This document shows, one piece after another, positions 1 through 9,676 of a DNA stretch of 64,000 nt (its first letter is position 1; each line of letters begins with the position of its first letter). The DNA is from Nannochloropsis salina CCMP1776. Lineage: Eukaryota; Sar; Eustigmatophyceae; Eustigmatales; Monodopsidaceae. The notes beneath the pieces are model-generated. The model was not told where the DNA came from. It made no database searches and was given only the letters and a program-made list of their open reading frames with translations. The stretch is from the NCBI GenBank assembly GCA_004565275.1, contig SDOX01000018.1:356541-420540 (forward strand), read 5' to 3'. The position numbers and the translations under genes were made by a program.

Positions 1-1872
1 TCTTCGTCATCCTCAGCCAGCGTCAATTCTGTGGGTTCTTTTCCTTCATAGGCACGATCATTGCCCTCTGAACTTATAGAAGTGACTTCTTCATGATCCC
101 AAGAAGTACGAGCTGTGGTTTGTCTATCTTTGTAGTTCGCCTTCGTGTAGTCAGTGCTGCCATCCCAGTAAAAAGATTGAAGCTTTCGCCCCGCAAAAAA
201 GCGTCCATTCATCAGCTTGACACATTGCTCTGCAGCAAATGCCGTTCCAAATTTGAGCACGATAACACCCTCTGGGTGCCTCTCAAATATTGTCATTTTT
301 TCTAATGGACCTAAGGCAGAGCATTCAACTTCCAAATCCTTTCGTAAATCTTCAATAAATTCTGCCGATTCACAATCGGAGGGTTCAAACATGTTTTTGA
401 CTATCACGATACGTAACGCCTTGCCTCCAAGTCCAGAATCATCGGCCTCCGACCAAGACAAGGCCTGCTTAGCCGCCGCTCGCGCAACCTTAGCTTTTGC
501 CTCGTTTAATCTACGCTTTTTAACGGGCTCTGTCTTGCTCTTTTCACCCGCTGTACTTGTTTTTTGATGGAAAACAGCCTTGGTAATGTTTAAGGGCCAA
601 CCCGGACGTAGCATTCCTTCATTCAGAATTTCTACGGCTAGTTCTACCGATTCTGGGCGTACGAATGCGACAGAAGCGTCCCCTTTGGGAGCACCTGACG
701 GATCACGGTACATTTTGATCCGTGGGCGTTGTGTTTCTGGGTCTATCGCTAGGATGCCAACTTGCTTGAAATGAGCCTCCAGCTCTTCCGCTGTCGCGTC
801 CGTAGGAAGGCCTGTTATATACACCCATTTATTTGATGCTCTATCCCATCCTTCTCCCCCTCGATTTTTCTTCTTTCTCTTTCTTCTCTCCACCGTCCCA
901 TATTCCGTCGAGGAAGCCGCGCAATTTTGCTGACTAGGTTCATCATTTCCTTCCTTATTGCCTTTCTCAATTTCATCCTCGCTTTCATCATCCGATGCGA
1001 CTTCTTCCCATTCGTTGGTATCGATATTCAGACGGTACTTTGTGCCGTCATCCGCAACATATGATTGCTTTACTCCGCCATCATCTGTCTTTTTATTGGT
1101 CGATGTAACTGCCATGGACATGCCTGGCATCTCCTCAGCTTGAAAAACTTGTCGCTCATCCATTGTGAGGTTTAAGTCGGCTCCACCGCCTGCCTTTGCG
1201 CTACTCCCTGGCTCGACATCTTGAACCTTGTCGCTTTCTTCTTCTCCAAGTTCTGATGGCATAAAAAGGCGAAGCAACTGTCGTAATTCGTCCACTTCAG
1301 ACAATGGCCTCCATCCCCCGGCTAGATCCTGATGCCAAACTAAGCTCAACCCATCGACTTCTCCACCATGAAGTAAGTCTGCCACATTTTTTACATCTGT
1401 AGGACCTTGCTGCTGTCCATTTTTGTCCAAATAATACCAAGCAGCGCTTTCGGCCTCCAACACGGAACTAAAATTCGTCATCTGCCCGATTGGCCGCCAC
1501 TCCTCCATGCCCGGAGTCCAGCAAAAAGATGAAGTGTCCAGACCCGGCAACTTTTTCACCAGCATTCGTATCAAAGTGGACTCTGGGAAAGGTCCCTGTC
1601 GGTTCAAGATAAACAACAGAGGAATAGTTAACACCTTATACCCTGACTGGGCGCTGTGTGTGGAATAATTGCAGCTCCTAGTCTCAGTCAAGCGTCAGGG
1701 CACCACATTCATACCCATCGGTTTCCATTTTTTTTTAAATCTTTTTGTCTTTGCTACTGAATGAGAAAATACATTCAAAGTAATCCGAACAACTTGTACG
1801 CACCTTCTTGTCCCCCGACGGTGCGAGATAGTTCCACACGCGCTCACTTACGCCATCACCAGTTACAGCCAT
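1..1872 (-). CDS. Tat-SF1/CUS2-type splicing factor with two GYF-like modules (3' end cut by window edge)
   Basis: Family role: U2 snRNP-associated factor helping branch-site recognition in the nucleus. Two exons: 1804-1872 (23 codons, ends AAG before GTGCGT) and 1-1595 (begins GGA after CGACAG), phase 0. Removing the intron joins the first GYF_2-like module (WNYLAPSGDKKGPF), so the start at 1872 is well supported. A second GYF_2-like module follows (WYYLDKNGQQQGP ... GGWRPLSEVDEL), then an acidic linker, RRM1 (begins WVYITGLP) and a second RRM of the UHM type ending in ERHPEGVIVLKF and LMNGRFFAGRKL, typical of Tat-SF1. The stop codon lies beyond base 1. Plant Tat-SF1 proteins also carry an N-terminal GYF-like module; two in tandem here is noteworthy. 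The 5' side faces the tRNA-Asp gene. Confidence 0.9.
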
Positions 1873-2417
1873 GTTCCTATCCCTGTCATGTAGATGGTAT
1901 GATATATACTGTTGTTAGATGTAAAGATGCAAAAATATAGGTAGTAATGTAGCAATTGGATGGCTTTGTCCGGGAAAGAATCGGAGCGGTGAGTCTTACT
2001 CGAGACAGGGCACAACCAGGATAAAACACATTTTGAGAGAGCCAGCCAGGATAAGAGACAAACAAATAGTCCATGACATCCCGATACTTCTGGCTGAGCT
2101 GCGACATCCCTATCATGTTACGATCGTCAAACTGTAGACGCTCTTGCTGTTGTTACTGTTGTATTTGACGACATCGCCGATCAAAGTAGGTCCGAGACAG
2201 TCATATACTCCTGATCGACTGGAAGTGGCGGAGATCTTGTGGATGGTAGCGCTAACAGCGCCGTGTAGCAGAAGCAACCCTTTCACTTGAACCCTTGAGT
2301 CTGTACGAACCCCTCTTTTTCCACAACGTTAGGCGTAGTCCCTAGTGGGTATATTCATCGGGATCCCTACAATGTACCAGTTTATAGGGTTTGTGTTGGG
2401 GTAGATTTGTACGGCGA
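1873..2417. other. intergenic, Tat-SF1 5' side to tRNA-Asp
   Basis: No conserved coding signal seen. A 76-codon minus frame at 1886-2116 is open but resembles nothing I recognise. Probably holds the Tat-SF1 promoter. Confidence 0.5.
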
Positions 2418-2489
2418 TCCCTGGTAGTATAGTGGTCAGAATCCCTCCCTGTCACGGAGGAGGCCGGGGTTCAATTCCCCGCCGGGGAG
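2418..2489 (+). tRNA. trnD-GTC: tRNA-Asp (anticodon GTC)
   Basis: A 72-nt cloverleaf folds by eye. The acceptor stem pairs TCCCTGG with CCGGGGA plus discriminator G. The anticodon stem is CCTCC/GGAGG around loop CTGTCAC with anticodon GTC at 2451-2453. The T arm is CGGGG-TTCAATT-CCCCG. No intron and no encoded CCA. Internal A box (TAGTATAGTGG) and B box (GGTTCAATTCC) are intact and a T run follows, so a working Pol III gene is expected. Confidence 0.97.
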
Positions 2490-2493
2490 CTTC

Positions 2494-2500
2494 TTTTTTT
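2494..2500 (+). terminator. Pol III terminator of tRNA-Asp
   Basis: Seven consecutive T residues begin 4 nt after the discriminator base, the usual RNA polymerase III stop signal. Confidence 0.85.
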
Positions 2501-3091
2501 GATTTCTTCCCAGATCCACCTCGAATTGATGCTTTTTACCGTGCACACTCTCAAGGCATTGGGCACCTTACTGCTGGACATGAACTTTTCTGGCAGGAAA
2601 GTTCCATGTAAAAACAATTGCTGCGGCTTACCGGTTATGTAGAGATGCTACCGAATGTTTTCTCAATGCCTTTCCTCTCTTCTCGGAACGGACAGAGAGC
2701 GAGTGTCGTTGCTTAGTCAAGGATTTGCATCACTCCCTGTACTGCCCACCATATAACTTACAAATTACGGTGGACATGTTTATCAATTTGTGTGCATTAT
2801 TATCCTTTGTCAAAGTAGCACCATTTTTGTTGTACCAGTAATTGTCAGCGTTGAGTCGGACTGATCTTTTGTGCGATCTAGAGGGGGGCTGAGTGAGAGC
2901 GGAACTTGCCTTATGCGTGGCAGAATCATATGCACAACGCACATGGCTTACATATTCAAAGCATAAGAGATGGTTATATTTGTAAGTGGTCAGTTGAGAG
3001 ATCGATTTGGAGTCCGACTCACAAGCCTTGCTCTCCACACACACCCTTGTGCTCACAATTAGGGAAAGGACGCAAAGAATCTAAAAAGGTC
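2501..3091. other. spacer and 5' leader of the Lifeguard gene
   Basis: The reading frame of the next gene stays open upstream to an ATG at 2906, but residues there look like untranslated leader. A GTAAGT-like site near 2980 could mark a 5' UTR intron. Nothing else recognised. Confidence 0.4.
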
Positions 3092-4090
3092 ATGAAAACT
3101 TCTTCGTGTTACCATGATCCCAAGCGTGGGAGCGCGGACATGGCTGGTGGAGGGGATATGGAGCCACCAATGGCTTCCTCGTCGCCGTACTATTATCAAC
3201 AACAAGCTCACACTCCTGTGATGACGGGCCAAGCTATTCCTGCGCAGGCCATGCCTGCGGAGTATTATCCGTCCTATCACCATCACCCAGCGCCTTACCC
3301 GCACCATCATTCTCCTCACCAAGAAATGCCGAATCAATCTGGTTCGAAGCCACCTGCATACCCCAGAGGCATGGAAGAGTTTTACGATCCCGAGGCGGCA
3401 CAAGCTGGTGAACAAGGGCCGTCATCTTTTATGGACAAGACTCAGGGTCAAATTCGACTCGCGTTGCTCCGCAAGGTGTACACAATCTTGTCCCTGCAAC
3501 TTCTTGTGACGGTTGCCGTTTCCTGCTTGTTTGCTTTTAATCGAGGTATCAGCGACTTCGTCCTGGCTACGCCTCAGCTCTTTACTGTGGCTCTGATTCT
3601 ATCCTTCGCCTGCTTGATCGGCCTCTTCTGTTTCAAACAAAAACACCCTATGAACTTGATTTTGTTGGGGGTATTCACTCTCTGTCAGTCCTTTCTTGTT
3701 GGCTTGATCTGCACTATCTACTACCGGCAGGGGGCTGGTGAATTGGTGCTGCAGGCCTTTGGGATCACACTGGCCATTTTCGTCGGGCTGACGGCCTATA
3801 CGCTCTACAGCGACAAGGACTTCTCCTTCTTGGGCGGATTCTGCTTTGCGGGTCTGATCGGCCTCATGGTGTGGGGCCTCATTTCGTGGCTGACGGGCTG
3901 GCGCTCAACGTTTTGGTACTCGCTCTTTGGAGCCCTCTTGTTCTCGGCTCTAATCGTCTACGACACTTGGCTGCTTTCTAAGCGCTTCGGACCCGACGAA
4001 GCCATCACCGCCAGTATTATGCTCTATCTTGATGTCATAAACCTCTTCCTCTTTATTTTGCAGCTCTTGGGGGGAAATCGGCGCGATTAG
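3092..4090 (+). CDS. Lifeguard/TMBIM-type BAX-inhibitor-1 membrane protein
   Basis: Family role: multi-pass Ca2+-leak/anti-apoptotic channel-like protein of Golgi, ER or other endomembranes. From the ATG at 3092 the product is 332 residues; ATGs at 2906 and 3140 are in frame, so the exact start is open. The first ~110 residues are Pro/His/Tyr/Gln-rich and cytosolic in type. They are followed by seven hydrophobic segments: IRLALLRKVYTILSLQLLVT begins the first; VALILSFACLIGLF, ILLGVFTLCQSFLVGLICTI, AFGITLAIFVGLTAYTLYS and a last ITASIMLYLDVINLFLFILQ follow. The signatures GLTAYTLYSDKDFSFLGG and LDVINLFLFILQLL fit the Lifeguard branch rather than BI-1 proper. Single exon. Converges on the citrate synthase gene. 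Confidence 0.92.
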   Translation: MKTSSCYHDPKRGSADMAGGGDMEPPMASSSPYYYQQQAHTPVMTGQAIPAQAMPAEYYPSYHHHPAPYPHHHSPHQEMPNQSGSKPPAYPRGMEEFYDPEAAQAGEQGPSSFMDKTQGQIRLALLRKVYTILSLQLLVTVAVSCLFAFNRGISDFVLATPQLFTVALILSFACLIGLFCFKQKHPMNLILLGVFTLCQSFLVGLICTIYYRQGAGELVLQAFGITLAIFVGLTAYTLYSDKDFSFLGGFCFAGLIGLMVWGLISWLTGWRSTFWYSLFGALLFSALIVYDTWLLSKRFGPDEAITASIMLYLDVINLFLFILQLLGGNRRD

Positions 4091-4429
4091 AATTGGAAGT
4101 ATGGGGGTCTGTCCTTGGGTAGGCGAGGCCGCCGTCAAGTAGCCTCGATAGGGAAGGAATGGTAGGTAGTAGACGAAGGAGAGGATAAGGAGGCTCTCGT
4201 GTACGAACTCGATATTACAGGCAAAGTTTCTGCCGCTCGAAGAGAAACAGCTGGGCTACCATTATCGAGCGCGAAGACTACGTAAAAGCTTGAGGGGCGT
4301 GCAGGGAAAGCTGGGTCGTCAAGGATGTATCGGGGACCAGTCACAGACTTTGTAGATACTTAAACACCTGAAAAAGAAAAATTGCACATATATCTTGCTC
4401 GGATGTTTGTACTTCCTTGTTGCTTCTGA
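4091..4429. other. convergent 3' spacer
   Basis: Between the stop codons of the Lifeguard gene and citrate synthase. Must hold both 3' UTRs. No AATAAA hexamer or other element stands out. Confidence 0.5.
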
Positions 4430-6234
4430 TTACAATCTCGCTCGTGTCGTGGAAGGAAGGAGTCGCTCGGGCTCCGCGGCGATTCCGTCGTGCCCACGCG
4501 CCTCAATGGGGAGGAAGGCTCGCTCCGCGGGGCCGAGATAGATCTGCCGGGGCCTCACAATCTTCTTTTCCTCCTCTGGCCCTATCAAGAGCTCCTCCCA
4601 GTGGGCTAGCCAGCCAGCCATGCGGCCCATCGTGAAGAGGACGGGGAAGAAATCAAGGGGGAAGCCGATGGCCTTGTAGACGAGCCCGCTGTAAAAGTCA
4701 ATATTCGGGTACAGCTTCCGCGAGACAAAGTAATTGTCCGAACGCGCTGCTGTCTCCAGGGCCGTGGCCACGTGAATAAGCGGGTCAGCCCCGTAGACCT
4801 GGAAGACCTCGTACGCCACCTCTCGCACCAAAACCGCGCGCGGGTCGTAGTTTTTGTACACGCGGTGACCGAAGCCCATGAGTTTAGCCTCCTTTGCCTT
4901 CACGGCTTCTAGAAAGGCTGGGATGCGCTCCTCCGTGCCGATCTGCTGGAGCATGCGCAGGACAGCTTCGGTGGCCCCCCCGTGCAAGGGCCCGTACAGC
5001 GCCCCCGTGGCGCCTGCGACGGCCGTGTAGACATCCACGCCCGAGCTTGTGAGGTGGCGAAGGGCGGCAGTGGAGCAGTTGAGCTCATGGTCGGCGTGCG
5101 CCAGGAGGATTACGTCCAGGGCGCGCACTACGCGCGGGTCGGGGCCCTCCTCCCCGGGACGGGCCTTGCCCAAGCCCAGCAAGAGCAAGAAGTACTCCAC
5201 GTATGCCCGAGGCCTCGCGGGGTCCAACAGCGTCGATAAAGATGGCGCGGGAAGGCAAGGCACCGAGGAGCCCGAGCGGCGCAGAAGGACATGGGCGGCC
5301 AAAGTGGGGAAAGCGCCAAGCAGGGTGAACATCTGGCTCTCGCGCGTTTTTCGAGAACTGTACACCGCCTGTCCCTCCAGTGCGGGGTTGGCCTCAGGAT
5401 GGAGAGCACTCATGGCAGCGAGTGCGCTGATGACGGAGGTCATACAGTGCGCGTCGTGCCGGATAGTTTGTAAAAGTGCCACTATATCGGCGTGCAACGC
5501 CGTCTGATGATGGTAAACGCGGGCACAAAAGTGCTTCAGCTGCGCCTCACTGGGCAATTCTCCGTACAACAGCAAGAAGGCTGTCTCCATGAAGCTAGAC
5601 TTGGACGCTAGCTGCTCAATCGGGTAGCCCCTGTATCGTAGAATACCTTTTTCGCCATCAATGAAGGTGATGCGGCTCGTGCAGACGGCGGTATTCATGT
5701 ACCCTGAGGATGAAGGGGCGGAGTCGGAAGAAAAATGAAAGATAAGATGGAGAAACATTTTCAAAAATTTCAAATCACGCAGTCAACAATGACGCGGCAT
5801 CTTTACAACAGACGCTGCCTAATGGAAATAATTCAAGCACGTTGAGTGATCACGCTGGACGCCCTGAAGCCGATTGACGTTTCCAGCATGAAGGATCCGT
5901 GCGGAAACAAATTGGAGGGCACTACAAAATACTTCGAGCGCAAGGTGTATCGAGAGAGTTGTGGAGGCATGGATGTATCGAAGTAATACGTCGTATTTGC
6001 TTCAAATTGAAGAATATTGCTACTACGCATGGAGGTTTTAGTTAAGGGAATAAAATGGGTTCTACTGTCTGCCGTGGGACAAGTACCTGGATCGTAGGAC
6101 ATCAGGCCTAGAGTCGATTTTATTTTTGAAGCCTTGATACAATTGTGCGTGACGGACATGACCCCATGTCTGCCCTGGCTTTCAACCCGTACTTGCGCCT
6201 GCTGGAGGGAGGAGTCAGCGGGATCGGACGCCAT
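4430..6234 (-). CDS. citrate synthase, probably peroxisomal
   Basis: Condenses acetyl-CoA and oxaloacetate to citrate. Two exons: 6087-6234 (ends SYDPG before GTACTTGT) and 4430-5703, phase 1; joining gives the family motif YDPGYMNTA. Total 473 residues. Catalytic blocks are visible: DHELNCSTAA (His), LYGPLHGGATEAV, GFGHRVYKNYDPRA (His/Arg) and NIDFYSGLV (Asp). The sequence resembles the bacterial/plant-peroxisomal type rather than the animal mitochondrial type. The C-terminus is ARL, matching the PTS1 consensus [S/A/C]-[K/R/H]-[L/M]. That suggests peroxisomes and the glyoxylate route, as in plant CSY enzymes. The N-terminus shows no obvious presequence. Shares a 299-bp divergent promoter with the PDZ-PUB gene. 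Confidence 0.95.
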
Positions 6235-6533
6235 GACCAATTGGCACAATTGTGTCGAATACAGTAGCAGGAATACTTGCGCGGGTCCTTGATAAATCGT
6301 CGTTTAATTCTGTTGATTGATTCAGATAATATGTTTGATGTGCTGGCATTGTTGACGGTGACACTTTAGGCAACAGCTTGGGGCCATACTCGCTTGCCCG
6401 TCGCCGTCTCGCCCCCTCGCGCGGCTGACGAGAGCGAGGCAGCAACCGGCTAAGCATTTGTTTTCTTTCCGCTCCACTCCACGCGCCGATATCACTACCT
6501 CTGACTTCGTCTTCCAAAATTTTCTCAGTTTGT
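6235..6533. promoter_or_regulatory. divergent promoter, citrate synthase / PDZ-PUB
   Basis: 299 bp between two divergent start codons; both promoters must lie here. No clear TATA box. Confidence 0.6.
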
Positions 6534-7914
6534 ATGAATTACTTGAAAGGTGCTTTAGGTCTGAAAAAGGACAAGGGAAACGTTCTCGGCAACGGAGTCA
6601 ACACCAGTAGGCCGAGCGGGCCTAGCAACAGCGCCCCCACCCGAGACACTCGTAGTGGCAGCTTTTCCGCATACGATGCAGTATTCGATGGCAACGATGC
6701 GTTGTTGGGTATGACAATAGCATGCTCCCAGACCGGGATACCGGTGGTGGGAAGCCTTGTCTCTGGTGGTGCAGCCAGCCGCAAAGGAGTACATATTGGC
6801 GATATTGTGATAAGCGTGGATGGTAATCCCGTGACCAGCTACGAAAGTTTGGAGGTCGCTCTTTGTGCCATGGAGCGTCCAGTAACGTTTTCCTTTCATC
6901 GCTCGGGAACGTCAGATCTAGTTCAACCGGTGGCGCATCCAACCCTTCCACCCAGCGATGAGTCTGGCGATGTTGAACGGCGGAGGAGGATTTTGACCGC
7001 GGCGGAGGAGCGCAGCAGAGCGTGGGATCGGAAAGTTCAAAGAGCCGGAGGCAATCACAGGGGTACTTCCAAGAAGAGCGGGGAGGGATTGGACAGATTT
7101 GGGGCAAACGATGATGAGGCCACCAAGGCCCAGGTCGCTCAGATCAAAAATTTTGAAGCGGCTCAGACAGCGGCCTTGGGATATAACCCTTACGAATCGC
7201 ACAGCATGTCGCGTGGTAAGATATGGAGCAGGATGGGTCGTAGTGAGGCGTGGAATGTTTAGAGATAAGTGTAGAGCCCCATAGAGCGTCTGTCGCTTGC
7301 TTTCACCTGATGACACTTTTACCCTGATCACCCCTACAGCACAAGCGCTGGCACGCATAGAATTAGCGGGCCCGACACCATCAGGAAGCAATTCTCGGAC
7401 CTCAGCGGCAGCCCTGTCGCCCCTGAACAGTCAGCCCCATCCTCCGCCCTCTTGGACCCCCACCTCCCTGTCGCCGTCCCTCTCCGGCGACCGAAGGCCC
7501 TTAGTTGCGCCCCTCAGCCAGGAGGAGCTCGAGAGCCCCGAGGCCTTCCAGGCCGGCGAGGAGGCTGACTCAGCCATGGCCCTCATGCTAGACCGGCCCT
7601 CGCCCGCATGGAGAGCCGCCGCCTCCACGGTCCTCACCATCCTGGGCAACGTCTTGGCCGATCCAGCCCACGAGAAGTTCCGCCGAGTGCGCCTGCAGAA
7701 TGCGGCTTTCCAGAGCAAGGTGGTGGCCGTCCCTGGTGCCGTGGACATGCTGCATGCCGCGGGCTTCGGCTACACGATGGAGGACCAGGAGACCTTTCTC
7801 TCCCTGCCCGGCCCGGCTCTGGAGGTGCCCCTGCGTGCTCGCGTGATTTATTACCGCATCCAGCAGGTGTTGGAGGACGCGCAGGACCCCCTAGAGCTCC
7901 CGCCCTTGTCTTGA
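6534..7914 (+). CDS. PDZ-PUB domain protein
   Basis: Two exons: 6534-7215 (donor GTAAGA) and 7340-7914 (acceptor CCTACAG), phase 1, 418 residues. Residues about 58-125 form a PDZ domain (GIPVVGSLVSGGAASRKG, then GDIVISVDGNPV). A basic, probably helical stretch follows (RRRRILTAAEERSRAWDRKV). After a Pro/Ser-rich linker, residues about 318-385 form a PUB domain: TVLTILGNVLADP, FRRVRLQNAAFQ, LHAAGFGY and FLSLPGP, as in PNGase, HOIP and UBXN6. PUB domains bind the C-terminal tail of p97/CDC48; PDZ domains bind C-terminal peptides. Inference: an adaptor bringing CDC48 to a partner. No catalytic domain and no targeting signal seen. Confidence 0.85.
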
Positions 7915-8357
7915 CTAGAGCGTGCGCCCGTGGAAATTTGAACATCTACGGTGCTTTAACACGTTCGCATGTACTTATTGAATAAGGAAAGCAATGGTGA
8001 AGCTATGTGACATGAGAGGTGGCTATCACCTGATGATAAAATCCATTTCTTTTCGTTCCCTGTCACTTCGTCATCTGATCCTGACAAAGCTTCTTGAGTA
8101 CCCCTGCTCTACTATGTATTATATTTCAGAACGTTCCCTTACATATGCAGGCTTCTTTTTCATGCGTTAACTTGGAATTGGACCATTTTATAACTCGAGT
8201 TTGCCCCGACACAGCTCAATGTGTCTCGAGCGATTTCGCTTCTCTCATGTGGAGCTTCGTTATCCTGCAGTATACTTCCTTCCGAATGGCGTCTCCATTA
8301 ACCCTTCTACGTACACTGGAATACTTACAAGACGAATGCGGACATTTTGCAAGCCGA
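7915..8357. other. convergent 3' spacer
   Basis: Between the PDZ-PUB stop and the phosphatase stop. Short open frames present resemble nothing. Presumed 3' UTRs. Confidence 0.5.
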
Positions 8358-9344
8358 CTATGACAGGCAGCAGCCCCTGGAACCCCCCGCACGCCGACCT
8401 GCGCCCCGTCCCTCCCTCGAAGCCTCGTCCAGAGTAAGCAGCACTTTCTGTCCTAGCGAGGGGCCCAACGTCTCGTTGTTGATCTCCCTCTGTCCTCGTG
8501 CTGTTTCCGCAACAGATGACGTGCTCTCTCCATGTTGCCTCGGGGATTTCTCGGTATTTTCAGTGTAGCGTGCCAAGAACTCGCTCAGGAAGTGCTCGTG
8601 CTTGATTCCCGGCGGGCGGGCTTGGGCAAAGGCCACCAAGGCATCGGAGGCGGTATACCTAAGTTCCTCCACCAAATACGCGGCGCAAATGTATCCCGTT
8701 CTATTCCACCCGTAGCTGCAGTGTATAGCCACGTAGTGCTCAGGGTTCCCGGCCAGATAGCCGGTGATGCACCGCCCCACGTCCCGGCACCCGTTTCGGT
8801 CTGGGATGTTTTTGGCCACGAACAAAAAATGCTCATATTTGACATGCGGACAATCGCGTTTGAGGTCTTCCTCGTATAAACATTCATGATTTGATAGATC
8901 TACCACAAGCCCGATGGTGCGCCCTAAGATCGCTTGCTCCTGTACGAATTTCTGAATGGTGTGGACCTGAAAGTCCGCCTCAGGCTTACTTGAGATCTCG
9001 CCCGAGCCTGTCACCTCCGTATAAGGCGTATGAGACGGTGATAAAGAAGTGGCTGGCGGGAAGTGTGCTCCTTGCAACTCCAGGGTCAGTGGTGTTTTCA
9101 TGGGAATAACTCGTGATTCGCCAACGGGATTCCCGTAGTTCGCGTAGTCCTTCCACTTTGTTATCTTCTGCAGCACGCTCGCCACACTCTGAGGAAGCAT
9201 CGTTGTTGACATAGTATCGCTACAACCTTTGGCAGCTGTCTCTTTCTGTTTCTCCCTGATTTGCTCCTTGTCGGCTCCATCCTCAGCTACCGCTAGACCG
9301 TAGTGAATTCCTGCAGCTTTGTTCAAGTCCTGCGCCCCCTCCAT
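8358..9344 (-). CDS. mRNA-capping-type cysteine phosphatase (RNA 5'-triphosphatase-like) ending in a CaaX box
   Basis: The fold resembles the triphosphatase half of animal/plant mRNA capping enzymes and DUSP11: WKDYANYGNPVGESRVIPMK, VVDLSNHECLY, the P-loop HCSYGWNRTG (Cys about residue 209 from the 9344 start) and FAQARPPGI. Family activity: removal of phosphates from RNA 5' ends by a cysteinyl-phosphate mechanism. No guanylyltransferase domain follows. The tail is about 65 residues of low complexity and ends GCCLS, a classical CaaX motif (X = Ser predicts farnesylation). Starts at 9344 (328 aa) or 9212 (MSTTMLPQS, 284 aa) are both plausible. The frame opens further to 9701, but that would overlap the divergent neighbour's start. 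Single exon as seen. Confidence 0.82.
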   Translation of the reverse strand: MEGAQDLNKAAGIHYGLAVAEDGADKEQIREKQKETAAKGCSDTMSTTMLPQSVASVLQKITKWKDYANYGNPVGESRVIPMKTPLTLELQGAHFPPATSLSPSHTPYTEVTGSGEISSKPEADFQVHTIQKFVQEQAILGRTIGLVVDLSNHECLYEEDLKRDCPHVKYEHFLFVAKNIPDRNGCRDVGRCITGYLAGNPEHYVAIHCSYGWNRTGYICAAYLVEELRYTASDALVAFAQARPPGIKHEHFLSEFLARYTENTEKSPRQHGESTSSVAETARGQREINNETLGPSLGQKVLLTLDEASREGRGAGRRAGGSRGCCLS

Positions 9345-9676
9345 CTCAGAAGGTGGCGCGTTATGGCGGGAGCACAGGAGAACCGCTAGATATTTTATCT
9401 GACAATCTCTGTGTCGTGTATGCTTCGCGATTAGTCGGGCGGCTGCGTGGTGCGCAATAAAACGAAGGGGCCATAGGCGGGGCAGAGACGAGAGGCTCGG
9501 ATCTCCGGAAACCGTTTCTTGGAGCGCGCGGGCTTGCTGCCTCCAGCTGCCACTGCCTCCATGCTCCACCTTGACCGCGTCACGGTCGGCAATCCTCCGT
9601 GGCAAAAGCTTGTGTTTGATTTCTCCCTCTACATTTTCAGATTGCCTGGTAAATTTTGCCTGGGTACAAGATCTCC
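9345..9676. promoter_or_regulatory. divergent promoter, phosphatase / plastid membrane protein
   Basis: 332 bp between likely starts on opposite strands. Size depends on which phosphatase start is used. No motif identified. Confidence 0.45.

Noticed and set aside
1886-2116. 76-codon minus frame upstream of Tat-SF1
   Set aside because: Plausible composition but no similarity, and Tat-SF1 has a good start at 1872.
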